From Geosiphon pyriformis (lineage: Eukaryota; Glomeromycota; Glomeromycetes; Archaeosporales; Geosiphonaceae), in NCBI GenBank assembly GCA_016748015.1, contig JAAOMT010000760.1:1-64000 (forward strand): a stretch of DNA of 64,000 nt. Reading direction: 5' to 3'. Under the pieces are notes generated by a model, which was not told the origin of the DNA, searched no databases, and was given only the letters and a program-made list of their open reading frames with translations. Shown here piece after piece: positions 38,630 to 50,477 of this stretch; position 1 is the first letter of the stretch, and every line of letters starts with the position of its first letter. A program made the translations under genes and the position numbers.

Positions 38630-40578
38630 GTAGGCTCTTTTGCTGGTGTTTCTGATTTGATATTAACTGGATTAAAGACTCAGTTTGGCAATAAGAAAAA
38701 AGTACAAGTTGAGAGTATATATTCTTATGGTCTCTTATTTAAGAAAGCAAAGAAACCTGTAGCTTTTAGTAATATGAAGAATTTATTAACTAGATCTTTA
38801 ATTGTTGACATATTGCATACTACCAGTAAAGAGCATATTAAGTCTTAGGACAGTGAAGTAAATAGCAAAAAAAGCAGTGTTAGTGAAGTGTCAGATGTAA
38901 AAAACATAAAAAATACAATTGCTGAAGAAACAAGCAATGTCAACTTCAACATTTCTAAAATAGACAATATAATAGATGACACCATTTCAAGAAAGACATG
39001 TACAAAGACATATATCTTAAAACAGCTGTTGAATGTGTCTTTTTTTATCAGAAAAAGTGATAATAATAATATGTTGACACTTTTACCACTTAAGTTTAAT
39101 AGATCTCTAAAGCTGCCATTAATAGAATCATAAAACAAAAAAATTAGGAGTTTTGGTTTATGTAAATTATTTGCATTAGATGTTGAACTTTCTGTTGTTC
39201 TTAGCAAGACTAATATTGATAAATTGATGAATTTGAAAAAGATTTTTTATTATGTTGATGGTTTTAGGAGAGCTTTGACTTTCTCAAAATTTTTAGAGAT
39301 CATTTAATCATCTTTCACTTCTGAATCTAGTTTATATAAGGCAAAGGAATTGACAATCTGTGAAAAAATTTTGGTTAATGATAATATAAGAAAAATAAAC
39401 AGTCAATTGGATTGAGAAGTAATTGTCAAGGAAATTTCAGTTAATCTTTTTAGATCTGCTATAAAATCAGTTTTTTTCAAATTTGGCAAAATTACTTCAA
39501 TTAAAATGCAACTGATTGGTCTTTGGCAAAAGACTTTAGTGAAGTTTGAGTCAATAGATATTGCTAGTTTGGTTGCTTCTAAATGATTAGTTTTCATGGA
39601 AAAAATTCTGTTTATGTGGCAAAGATAATTAATAATAAGCAAACATGAGTATTCAGGGATTAGTATTAGACTTTGCTATATACACTACCAGTTAGCACTA
39701 CTGCCCATAATTTTTTTGATTTATTGGCTTCTTATGGTAAAAGAACTTGTGTTATTGGCTGCAATCCAGTTATATATATTTATAATAGGTGTGCTGTGAT
39801 TTGTTTTGGTAATAAGGCATCCAGATTGGCTGCTGTTGGTTCTGTTTTTGTTTTTAAGGGTGTAAATTTACATTGGATTAATCTCTTTTTGGCTTGCTGT
39901 GTTTGTTATAAACAATTTGGTCATGTTTTTGTTGATTGTTCAATGAATGAGAATTCTGGTGTTTATGGTAAGTGGGTAGTGACTTCTCAAAATTAGGCCT
40001 ATCTGGCCAATATTTATAAGAAAAAACAGACACTTATCACTTATCCAGTTTTTTTCAATGGCAAAACTTGGGCCCAGGTTGCTGGTGGCTTTTCTTTTCA
40101 TATAATTTTGTTAGACTTTTATGGTGCTGGTTTGTTTTCAAGTACGAAATTCATTTCAATAGTTTCCAGTTTTCTTAAAGTTTCTTGTTTAAATAGTTGC
40201 TTGATTTTTTAAAGCATTTTTTGGAGCTTTTGGCTAATTAGGTGTCTGGTATTTTGAAAAAATTGAGTTTTGTTGATTTGGTACTATTGGCACCCTTCTT
40301 TTATACTTCTCTTTCAGTCATTCTTAAGTCTCTGGTTTTGAGTTTGGACATAGATATGGCTTTGAATGGTGCATTGATGTCATCTGCTCCCTCTTTTTTA
40401 ATTATTAATGGTGTGATTGCAGATCTCAGCTTAAGTAATTCTAGAGTGTTAATCTCCAAGATAGGTGGTCTAAAGTCAAAATTAATTGCTTTAGAAGTGT
40501 TAGTAAATTTGGTTTTGGAAAGATTAGATTATTTGTGTTCTGGTCTGGATTTGTCAGCTTTTCCTACATTTCAATAAG
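38630..40578 (+). pseudogene. LINE ORF1 (gag-like, CCHC zinc knuckle), degenerate
   Basis: Protein-like segments run in changing frames: NVNFNISKIDNIIDDTISRK (about 38,938-38,998), LIGLWQKTLVKFESIDIAS in the 39,500s, then the long open piece 39,673-39,996 with RCAVICFGNKASRLAAVGSV and the cysteine-rich CCVCYKQFGHVFVDC at about 39,895-39,939, a zinc-knuckle-like nucleic acid-binding motif. TWAQVAGG follows near 40,070-40,095. The last open piece 40,242-40,577 is a leucine-rich, probably coiled-coil tail. In an intact element ORF1p coats the RNA. At least five stops or frameshifts break it here. Confidence 0.75.
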
Positions 40579-40582
40579 TAAT

Positions 40583-40763
40583 CTAGTTTGGAGATTTGCT
40601 ACATATAATGTTCAGAGTATCAATGTTCCTGCCAAACAGGAAAATATTATTTACTGGCATATAAGTTTGGATAATATAGTATTTTTTGTTATAGGAATTA
40701 AGTTGTAATCTAATGTCAAATTATGAATTGTTAATAAGTTTAAGAGTATACAAATCTTTACAT
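40583..40763 (+). pseudogene. LINE ORF2, 5' part of AP-endonuclease, up to insertion point
   Basis: WRFATYNVQSINVPAKQENI (about 40,589-40,650) matches the N-terminal ATWNVxGLN motif of LINE AP-like endonucleases. The frame runs, with stops, to QIFT at 40,750-40,761, where the family B LTR begins. The continuation (SSLEKGFF, GAGIAIIINNSLA) is found on the far side of that element at 50,478. The endonuclease nicks target DNA to prime reverse transcription. Confidence 0.75.
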
Positions 40764-41745
40764 TGTTACTGGAGGTTTTTGGTCTTTTTTCTTAAATGTT
40801 GTCAATATTTGTCTGTTGTTATTTTACGTTTTTTGAAAGCAATTGAACCTCCAATAACTAAATTTATTTTCAAATTATCTCTTATAATTTGAACTGCTGG
40901 GCTTATAAGTGGAATGGCCAATTCTATGCCAGTTACTTGTATAGTTATATTGTAATAAATGTCAACTCTTTCCCAGGAATTGCTCATCTGGAAGCTTACT
41001 AAAAATGTGTAGTTACTTTGCTGTAAAAGTCAACTTTTTTACAGGAATCTTGTCTGTAGGCTACCTCAATAATTATAATAAGAAAATAAAAGAAAAATAT
41101 AAAAAATATAAAAAAAATATAAAAAAAATAGAATTCTGTCAAGAAAAACGTTTCCTATCTAGGCTTGAAGTCACTAACAGATTACTGAAATTAGTAGTTA
41201 ATCAATTTCAAAATGATAGTTGTGTTGAGAAGATTTCAAGTGTAATAATCAAAAAATTTTGTTTTTGAATATTTAATTTTTATTTAAGATATGTAAAAGA
41301 TAATTTATTCTAATTAAGATATCTAAAATAAAGTATTATGATAAGATACTATAAGAAGATATATTTTTTTGAAGAGAAAAGCTTTTTTTTTATACAACTT
41401 GTTATAGTATTAGTCTTTGAACTTGCACTTTTCTCTTTGCTCTAATTTTGGCAAACTAAAAATACATTTCAGTAAACTACAAATTATTTCTACAAACTAT
41501 TGATTATTTCGGCCAATTTTCATTAATTTCGGCAAATTTTGACTATATTAAATGGCTTAAAGTATTGTGTAATTTGATCATCTTAATTTCTATAATACAA
41601 ATCAGATTATTAATTAAATGATAATATTTGATAATTTGGCTACATAATAAGTAATAATCGAAATTATAATAATATATGTTAATTAATAATAGGAATTATA
41701 AAAATAATTTCATGCTAATTAATAGCTAAAATTTTACTGGTAACA
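40764..41745 (-). repeat. Family B LTR (3' LTR of element), 982 bp
   Basis: Starts TGTTACTGGAGG and ends ACTGGTAACA. Aligns over its length with 49,608-50,473. It has roughly 115 extra bases at about 41,040-41,160, an A-rich stretch of AAATAT-like units, absent from the other LTR. Identity looks high but could not be computed. Confidence 0.9.
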
Positions 41746-41798
41746 TAATTTTCTCCTCAAGACTGAGCTCCATCAAAGTCCAAGCACTATTTGTGATA

Positions 41799-42400
41799 TC
41801 AAGATAGTAGTCCAAGATAATTGAAGTAATCTGGTCTGAAAATTGTTGAAATTTCAGTTCTGTGAGCCTTCCAATATATTGAATCTTCATTGAATAAAAT
41901 ATTAGATTTGTAGAACGTTTTCACAAGTGTTGAATAAATCATAAAGTCTAAATACTGCTTTAAGTTTGTAACAAATATTTGTTGGTCTAGCTGTTGTCTT
42001 AAATTCATTGTAAATTTGTTTTTGCATAGCTTCAGAAGTAATATTGGTTGCTTTAAGTTCTAGTTTTCTTTCATAAAGTGTTTTTCCAATATGAAAATAT
42101 CTATGTATAAGAGTATGTTCATTGTTCTGTTCATTAAGAAATAGTAAAAGTTTTTGTTAGATTGTAGTATTTGATAGAATGTCCATGGGAGCAAATAAAA
42201 ATTTTTCTTTTAGTGCTTGTTTCAAAAGTTCTGGTAATTGATTTCCAGAATAATCTCTTGTTTTTTTTCTATAAGGGTGATAATTCTGAAAATTGTTTAC
42301 TACTAGTGTTATGGTTTTTTTTTGAGTATAATTAATTTGATTTTTATTAATTATTATTGATAAGTCAGGAAGTATTTTCAAAGCTAACATTAATTTTTGA
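41799..42400 (-). pseudogene. C-terminal region downstream of family B integrase
   Basis: Two minus-strand open pieces (42,390-42,157 and 42,008-41,799) lie between the integrase core and the 3' LTR. They show no recognised domain; FLFAPMDILSNTTI and FRPDYFNYLGLL are the clearest protein-like strings. Position suggests either the integrase C-terminal tail or an extra short ORF. Confidence 0.4.
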
Positions 42401-42699
42401 GATATTTGTTAAATATTTTAAGAAATAATCATGATAGAAATAACTAATTAATAAAATTTTTTGAAAAAAAATAGAGAAAATTATTTTTTGGGTATAGAGT
42501 TTTATTTGTTTTTGTAATTATTTACTATTTTGTTTTATGTTTTGTGTATTTAAAGAGTTATTATAAAAATGTTAAATTAAGTATTTAAGTTTGGCTGTTG
42601 TTCTATTATAATTATTGGTTCTAAATTTTAGGGAATATTTTCAGGATTAATTAAAAGAGAATGTGTATCAATTTGTGAAATAATAGTGTTTTAATTGAT

Positions 42700-43900
42700 C
42701 TCCATGTGCAACTTTTGCTAGTACTTTGTTATCAAGTCTTAACTTGTATGATCTATTGCCTAGAATTTTGTGAATATAAAATAGTCCATTCCATTTATGT
42801 TCAAATTTTTTACTCTATTGTTTTTTAGTCTTAATTCTGTATAAAAGAACTTTATATTCAACTTTAAATTCGTTGATAACTGATGACAGTTTGTTATTAT
42901 GTCTTTTTTTTTGTTGAACTTAGAAGTGTTTAATATAAGTGGCTGCTATTTGTTTTTGTTTTTCCAGTATACTAAGAAGAGTATAAACTTTTCTCTGAAG
43001 TGTTTCTTAAAAGTTTTCTTTATTGTTTGGTTGCACTGAATATGTTTTCACTATAAAATTAATTGGTAATGTTGCTGTCTTTTTATAAGTAAGATCAAAT
43101 GATATATGTTTTGTAGTATCTTGTTTTAGTGTTCTGTATGTTAGTAACACTAATGGAATAAATATATCCTATTCCTGCTCAAAATTTGTTGAGACTTTGG
43201 CTAAAGATTTACATAATGTTCTGTTGAAACATTCTACAAGTCTATTTGTTTAAGAGTAATAAGATAATAATAAAAGTCTTTTGACATTAAATTATTCACA
43301 AATTTTTTGTATCAAGTTGTTTACAAAATGTGTTCCTTAATCAGATAAAAGTTCAATTGGGCATCTATGTCTACAAATAACGTTTTCATAGATGAAATTT
43401 GGATGGCTCTAACTTCAGACTATTTGGTGAGATAATCTACTGCAACTGTAATATAATGATTTCTTTAGGTTGTAATAGGTAATGGTTTGATTAGGTTAAT
43501 TCCAATTCTGTTAAAAAGTTGTTTAACTTTGATTGAATTTAGAAGTTCTTTGGGGTGAGTTCTTTCTTTTCTTTGATAACTATTACATAATTCTACATAT
43601 TATTGAATGGTTTTTTACATGTAAGGCCAAAAATAATGTTCAAGTGTTCTTTGAATTGTTCCATCTTTTTCCAAGTGTGCTAAAGAAAAATTTGTGTGCA
43701 TGTTATATAGAATTGTTTCTTTTTCATTTTCTTGTATTAATTTAAGTAGTTGGTTTAGATTTTTGTAATTTTTATAATAGATTTTGTTGTAATGTATGAA
43801 ATATTGTTTTGATTGATGTTGTAATTGATGTTTTTCACTTGGAGACCAATTTTTTGGCATGATAAGAGTCTCCAAATAGTTTTTAATGTTGTTGTAATTT
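42700..43900 (-). pseudogene. Integrase of family B element, degenerate
   Basis: The open piece 43,875-43,615 holds the zinc-binding domain: ILYNMHTNFSLAHLEKDGT followed by HYFWPYM (family pattern HxxxxxGHxG...YYWPxM), where G of GH is now A. Downstream, VELCNSYQRKERTHPK keeps the Cys part. RIGINLIKPLPI at about 43,490 is the first catalytic region, with Asp now Asn; HYITVAVDYLTK follows. The second Asp region near 43,340 reads YLIKEHIL and has lost its Asp. The enzyme would insert the cDNA; inactive here. Confidence 0.8.
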
Positions 43901-44086
43901 CTAAGATCTATTGTTGTTTGGTTATTTTTGTTGATAGGTTGGTAAATTATGGTAAAATTGTTGTTGGTGTTAATTTTGTCTTATTTTTAAGAAACTGTTA
44001 ATATTGGTGTATAGTTTTCTTAGTTTGTAATGTATAATATATTTGTAGTTTGCTAGAAAGTCATTCCATTAAGACTATTTGACATT

Positions 44087-44430
44087 TTATTTTGTTTTCT
44101 TTTTATTGAGCCATTTGAGACCAATATTGTTAGTTATTATGTCAAATTCTTTTCTATTTTTCAGATATTGTTGGAAGTGTTTAAGAGCCCAAATAACTGT
44201 GGCAGCTTCTAATTCAATTGAGCTATATTTGAATTCTGTTGGTTTAAATGTCTTACTGGCATAAACAATAACTTGTTTCTGGCCATTTTTATCCAATTGT
44301 AATAGGATAGCACCAAATGCTATATGTAAAGCATCAGTAGCTAGTTGGAATTATTTATTAAAGTTTGGGTAAACAAGAACTGAGGCTGTTGTCAATTTTG
44401 TTTTGAGGATCTTAAAGGCTTTCTGCTGTT
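44087..44430 (-). pseudogene. RNase H of family B element
   Basis: The minus-strand piece 44,296-44,087 reads MDKNGQKQVIVYASKTFKP, then SSIELEAATVIWALKHFQQY, FDIITNNIGLKWLNKK, the usual Ty3/gypsy RNase H with the YASKxL and ELEAxAVVWALKHF blocks. The final catalytic Asp in IITDH is now Asn (IITNN). Just upstream, LATDALHIAFGAILLQ (about 44,295-44,345) holds the first Asp region. Confidence 0.85.
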
Positions 44431-45380
44431 TTTCAGTTGATTGATATGACATGTTTTTGTTAATAAAATAATTGAGGGGTTTGGCAATTTCTGAGAATTC
44501 TTTGATGAATTTTCAATAATAAGAGACTAATCCTACAAATTCTTATAATTCTGTAGTATTTTTGAAAATTTGAAAGTTTTTGACAGCACTGATTGTTTTA
44601 AAATTTGGTTTAACTCCATCTTTGCTAACTATGTGTTCAAAAAAGATTAAATTTGTTTTTTCAAAGTAACATTTTTTAATGTTCAATTTTAATTCTGCTT
44701 TCCATAATTGTTAAAAAACTTCTTGCAAGTAAATAAAATAAGCTTCAAAACTTGGTGAGTATACATTAGTATTATCCAAATAGACAACTACTAATTGTCA
44801 TAAAAATTCTTTATATACAACATCCATAAGTCACTAGAATGTTGCTGGTGTATTACAGAGTCCAAAAAACATAACATTGAACTCATAATTTTTTCTTTGA
44901 ATGGTAAATGCTGTTTTGAGTCGATCTTTTGAGTCCATTTTGACTTGTCAGTATTCACTTTCTAAGTTTAAAGTTGAAAAAAACTTTGCTTTTCTTAAAG
45001 CATTTAATATGTTATTAATTCTAAGAAAGGGGTAGGCATTTTCAATTATTATACTGTTCAATTGGTAATAGTTAACACAAAATCTGATTTTTTCATTTTT
45101 TTTTTAACCAAAACTACTGGTAAGATTTATAAACTTCTTGATAGTTAAATTAATTTATTATTGAGCATTTTTTGGATCTCTTCTCTGATAAATTGGTGGC
45201 TAGTAGGTAGAACTTAATAGACTTGTTGTTATTTTGGTGAAGCATCTCCTGTGTAGATTTGATGTTAGACAATATTAGTTTTTCTAAGATTATTGTTGTC
45301 TTTTGCAAATATATTTGCAAATTCAGCTATTAGCTGTTTTAATTGTCTTTGTTGTTAGAGTTCTAAGAGACCTATGTTGA
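44431..45380 (-). pseudogene. Reverse transcriptase of family B element
   Basis: From high to low coordinates: TSHQFIREEIQKMLNNKLI (about 45,205-45,145), PVVLVKKKMKKSDFVL, then NYEFNVMFFGLCNTPATF (about 44,905-44,850), matching YEFxVMPFGLxNAPATF. The catalytic box at 44,782-44,771 is YLDN where YLDD is required (GAT to AAT). AELKLNIKKCYFEK and FFEHIVSKDGVKPNF complete the thumb/connection. The sequence is continuous apart from stops and is the best preserved domain of the element. Confidence 0.85.
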
Positions 45381-47219
45381 TTCAAAAAAGTTTTTCTTTC
45401 AAAAAATAGTAGTTTTTAGTAGTAAAAGTGATATTTGGATTTGAAAGTAAAATATGTCTTACAATTTTGATAAAATTAGAAACAATTTGAAAGTTTTCAT
45501 CTTGAAAGATATTACTATGTATGATTTCAATTTCTAATTTATTTAATAGAACAATGAAATAGTTGTTGAAATTGTAAAATATAACTCGAAATTTCTTTAT
45601 TTTTTTTGGTATATAGATATTTCGAATTAAAATTTCATGCTTCAAACAGATTTGTTCATTAAATTTAAAGATTTGTTGGGTAGTGGTGGGTTTTAGTGTA
45701 AATTTCGTAATGTTCTCCAAAAAGTGAAATAGTAATTGGTTGAGGAAATTGTAGAATCTGGTGAGATTTATTTTGTGTATTGAGAGCTATGTTTACTAAA
45801 ACTGTAAATCATCCAATTGAACCAAAATCTTGAGTTCTTCTTTTACTTTTTTCTAATTGTTCTCTGTTGTTAAGTAATTATAAACCCAAAATGTTAATTA
45901 AGGATAAGTAAATTGCTTGAGCAATCTTTTTAGCATGTTCTATCCTGAATGATTTGTCTGTTTCATTCTATAACATGATAGTAATGTTTTCAGTATATTC
46001 TGCATCTATAATTTTTCCTCTAATATTGATTTTTTTGCTTGCCAATAATGATTAGAAAACAATTTGTATTATTGCTTCTGGTGGTATTTTAAGAGCAATT
46101 ATAAGTTTAATTTTGGTTAAAAAACCAAAGTGTCTTTGCCAAAATATCTTAAGTCATATTCTGTATCAATTTTATGGGCTTTTTTTGGTTTTATTTTTTG
46201 TTTATTGTTATTAAAGTATTTGAATTGTATAGTAGACTGATTTTTAGTAAGATAGATTGGAGTTGTTGTAATTTCTTTTGCTGACCTAGATTCTCCAAAC
46301 TCAATTTCTTTCTGGTCATCTTTGTTAAGTAAGAGGATACTAAGGGCATAGCATTCTAGACACTATTTGTCATCACAAAGCATAATGTATTCTTCATATA
46401 ATTGAATGTTCATTTGCTCTAATCATTGAATTTAAGCCTCTTGAGTTGGATAAGTGTAACTTGCAATTTGGTGATATGTTTTTACTTTATTTTTATAGTT
46501 GAATTCGGCTAATTCCATTATGTATTTAATGTATTTAGCTTCTTTTATTTGGCAGACATCTTTTTATGTGGCTTCATTAATTAAAGCCATAACCAGATTA
46601 AAAATTATTTTAACATTATAAAAGTAGTAATAGAGTTTGTTAAGAAAGTTATTATAAGCTATATCAAAGGGTGTTTTTTTTCTGACTTTTTTCGAGATTG
46701 ATAGAACATATTGGCAGATTTGATTGCATACTTTTCCTCTTATTACAACATCAATCCAATTGTATTCTTCTAGTAGCATATGTTCACATGTAAAACAAGA
46801 AGTGTTGTCCTATTTTCTATTTTATTTGGGGTATTCAAATCATTCTCTATGGCATGTTTTACAAAAGTAACAGATGCAAATTTCATATTTTTTTTCTAAA
46901 AAAATACATGCTCCTATTGATAAAAGTTTTTTTTGCAATCTTTATATTTAAGTAGAATATAAGATAGTTGTTTCTGTGATTCTAATGTAGAATATCTAAC
47001 TACATTCCATCTTTTAGTCTCCTTAAAAAGTTTTTGTTTTGTTTTCTCAGCCCAATTGAATGATGATCCAAGAGTCATAAAGATTTCAGTAGTTGATAAT
47101 TCTTTCTTTTTTTTAAATTCAAATACTGAGGCTTTTTTAGAATTTTTATTAAAAGTACTACAGATAGCAGGTACTCTAGTGTATTGTTCTTGGTATAAAA
47201 TTTTTAATTCTTGGATTTC

Positions 47220-47522
47220 TTAATTTAAATTTGCATTGGCCTTAAGAAGCCAATTATTTCCAACAAAAGCTTGATATTGGGGTGCATTTATGACTAAAAT
47301 TTTAACTGAAATAGTGATTCTATTGACAGTGAATAGGAAGTTGTCAATTTTTCTTACTGGAGTTTTTTTCATGCCATCAACTATAACAATTACAGTTTGA
47401 GCTGGTCTGTCAATGTTTTTTCTAAGCTGTTGTATCAGTTGATAGGTGATAATACTTTTAGTTGATTCACTGTCTAAAATTAAGCAGATTTGTTTTTTTT
47501 TTACTTCAATTTTAGTATACAT
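47220..47522 (-). pseudogene. Aspartic protease of family B element
   Basis: Open minus-strand piece of 100 codons, read MYTKIEVKKKQICLILDSES, where the active-site DSG has become DSE (GGA to GAA). It continues with STKSIITYQLIQQL, AQTVIVIVDGMKKTPV, IDNFLFTVNRITISVKILVI and NAPQYQAFVGNNWL, the typical retropepsin fold of Ty3/gypsy elements. The protease cuts the gag-pol polyprotein; the glycine lost in the active-site loop would disable it. Confidence 0.85.
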
Positions 47523-47529
47523 AGCAGTA

Positions 47530-49562
47530 ATTGCTTTTAGCTCATTAACTGCTGTATTGTTAAGTAAAAATGGTAATTTATTGGCTTCAAATTCAAATGA
47601 AAATATAACTGAGAGATTGGTATTTTGAGCAATTTGAGTTAATGAAATAATATTATTGAAAGAGTTTGATCTTAGTGCTATAGCTTTATTTTCAGAAAGT
47701 GCAGTTTGTTAAAAATCCGATTTTTCTAGTATTGTAAGATAACTGGGTTGAGTGTGATAGTGATTGGGTTTTTGTTGACCAAAATTTTGGGGAATTAACA
47801 AGTTGTTTGGATTGATTCTGTTGTTATTATTCTGAAATTGATTTTAAGATGTAAATTGATTTTGTTGGACCAATTTTCAGGCAGATACTTGGTATTGTTG
47901 TGTGAATGGTGGCTGATATTGTTGAATTTGTGAAGATTGTTAATATTGCTACTATAGAGCAGGTTAATAGTAATTGTTTTACTGTTGAGATCTTGAGAAA
48001 TAGTAGACTGGTGGTAGAGGCTGATAATAAAATTGCTGTGTTGAAGAGTAATGTTAATTACTTCTGTTTTGTTGGTCTCTTTGTAGCTTTTTGCAATCTT
48101 GTTTCTAATGTCCTGTAATTTTACAATAGTGACAACTTTGTGGTTGATTGTTGGATAACTGAGAGTAGTTGTTTTGATTTCATTATTGGGGTAACTGATA
48201 TCTTTGGAGTTGTTGCTGTTGTTGTTGGTTGGTAAAATAGTTCTCAACCTTTTTTGTAAGTTGGTCAATCTTCTCTTCAGCTGTTGAGCTGGTTTTTTTA
48301 ATAACAAGATTCACAAGTTTTGTGCAATTGGCTTCTTCCATAGCTATTTTATAATTTTTTGCATGTTGAATAACAGTGGCCAAATCTTCAGATGAATGTA
48401 GACACACTTTTTTTATGAGTTTATTTTTTAATCTAGCAATAAATTAATTTAAAATTTGGGCATCAGAATAGTATTTATTGGTTTTGAACTGGCAAATCCT
48501 TCTAAGAAGTTTGTTGAACTTCTTTAAGTAGATTATGACTAATTTACTTGGTTCTTGTTTGATATTTCAAAACCGATTTTGGAGGGTAATAAAAGTGTTA
48601 TTGTTAGTAAATTGTTGTAAAAAAGCATCTTTAAATGCTTGTTAGTTTTCAAAGAGTGCATTCAAGTTTTCAAACTATTCTTTTGCTGTTTCTTAAAGAA
48701 AGTATAGGATTGCTTTAAGCATTCTTGCTGCATTCTATCTATTTGTATCTCCTGCTTTTTGGACTTTGTTAAGCCATTCTTGTGGACTGGTATTATTATC
48801 TTTACCAATGAATTCTGGAATCTTTGCAATATAAGCAGTTGCTATTTCTTCTTTATTTCTGTGGTTTTTTTTTGTTTTAATTAAGTTTCTTTACTTTCCA
48901 AGTTCTCTGAATGATTACTTTTGTTTTTCTGTAAGTAATCAATCATATTAGTACTGGTTAATATGGGTTTCTGTTGTTGAATAGAACTTTTTAAGTAACT
49001 GAAAATTTTTTAATCTTAAAAAACAGATAAGTAGTGAATTTGGTATTTGTAGTTGAGCAAGTAAAATTGAAAATAGTGTAATTAAGAGTGGAAGTTTAGT
49101 GCTAATTCCTTGTTCTGAAGTTTGTAAGTATTTGGTAGTTATTTTTGGTGTTCTTAGAATGTTTAAAATAGTTTTTGAGTATTGTTTTAATTTTTGTTTG
49201 TCTTTGTTGCTTGTTTCTATTTTTGATTCAAAGTCAAGAGAGTATTTAGACTATACTGAATATTTTTTTTTACAATACTGAATAATGCTAAAGTAAAGTT
49301 CTTAGAAGTAGGTGGCAAGTGTTTCACTGTTAAGGTTTTCAGTTCTCAATTGTAAATAATGCAATAAATTATTGTAGAGGTTACTTCTAACTTCTGAAAT
49401 ATTGTAGTTTTCAAAAAGATAATTGTTGACACAGTTTTCAATGTATTGGTATACTGATTTTTTGACAACTTTAATTCCGTTTGGGATGTTGAATTTTTGC
49501 TTACAGTAGATGTAAATTAACTGATAATACTCTAGAGTTGTTGTATTTGGTGTGATCACCAC
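47530..49562 (-). pseudogene. Gag polyprotein of family B element
   Basis: Begins near 49,562 just inside the 5' LTR (MVITPNTTTLEYYQLIYIYC). The Retrotrans_gag-type core lies at about 48,850-48,450: KIPEFIGKDNNTSPQEWL, then AARMLKAILYFL, FENLNALFEN, AFKDAFLQQFTNNNTFITL and KFNKLLRRI. C-terminal pieces 48,407-48,183 (SSEDLATVIQHAKNYKIAMEE, then a glutamine run) and 48,307-47,795 follow. No zinc knuckle was recognised. Stops split it into at least four open pieces. Gag would assemble the particle. Confidence 0.75.
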
Positions 49563-49607
49563 TTTGAAGTTGTTATTATTGTGTTATTTCTATAGGAGAG
49601 CATCAAA

Positions 49608-50473
49608 TGTTACCAGAGGTTTTTGGTCTCTTTTTTTGAATGTTGTCAATGTTTGTCTGTTGCTAATTTTACGTTTTCTAGAAGCAATTAAACCTCTAAT
49701 AACTGAATTTATCTTCAAATTATCTTTTATAATTTGAACTGCTGGGCTTATAAGTAAAATGGCCAATTTTATACCAGTTATTTATGTAGTTACATTATAG
49801 TAAATGTCAACTCTTTCTTAAGAATTCCTCACTGGAAGCTTACTAAAAATGTGTAGTTATTTTGCTGTGAAAGTCAACTTTTTTATTCAAATTTGGAGTT
49901 ACTAACAGATTACTGAAATTGGTAGTTAATCAATTTCAAAATGATAGTTGTGTTGAGAAAATTTCAAGTGTAATATTCAAAAAATTTTGTTTTTGAATAT
50001 TTAATTTTTATTTGAGATATGTAAAAGATAATTTGTTCTAATTAAGATATCTAAAGTAAAGTACTATGATAAGATACTATAAGAAAATACATTTTCTTGA
50101 AAAGAAAAGCTCTTCTTTTATACAACTTGTTATAGTACTAGTCTTTGAACTTGCACTTTTCTCTTTGCTTTAATTTCAGTGAACTAAAGATACATTTTGG
50201 CAAACTACAAGTTATTTCTACAAACTATTAATTATTTCGGCCAATTTTCATTAATTTCGGCGAATTTTGACTATATTAAATGGTTCAGAGTATTGTGTAA
50301 TTTGATTATCTTAATTTCTATAATTCAAATCAGGTTATTAATTGAATAATAATATTTGATAATTTGACTAAATAATAAGTAATAATAAAAATTATAATAA
50401 TATATGCTAATTAATAATAGAAATTATAAGAATGATTTCATGCTAATTAATAGCTAAAATTCTATTGGTAATA
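49608..50473 (-). repeat. Family B LTR (5' LTR of element), 866 bp
   Basis: Starts TGTTACCAGAGG and ends TATTGGTAATA; matches 40,764-41,745 base for base over long stretches but lacks the A-rich segment of that copy. Directly followed at 50,474 by ATGT and then the continuation of the LINE endonuclease. Confidence 0.9.
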
Positions 50474-50477
50474 ATGT

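Larger units (their letters stand above)
40764..50473 (-). mobile_element. Full-length Ty3/gypsy LTR retrotransposon (family B) inserted in the LINE
   Basis: Both LTRs are present: 49,608-50,473 (5' LTR of the minus-strand element) and 40,764-41,745 (3' LTR). Both start TGTTAC and end GGTAACA or GGTAATA. Between them, on the minus strand, come gag, protease, reverse transcriptase, RNase H and integrase, the Ty3/gypsy order. The flanking 4-bp sites are ACAT (left) and ATGT (right). They are not identical, but both derive by one CpG transition from ACGT, which also restores the LINE frame (TTT ACG TCT AGT). Coding regions are broken by many stops, with catalytic substitutions; inactive. Confidence 0.9.

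Noticed and set aside
38845-39207. 120-codon minus-strand frame
   Set aside because: Lies opposite LINE ORF1, whose protein motifs are recognisable on the plus strand; it is an antisense shadow.
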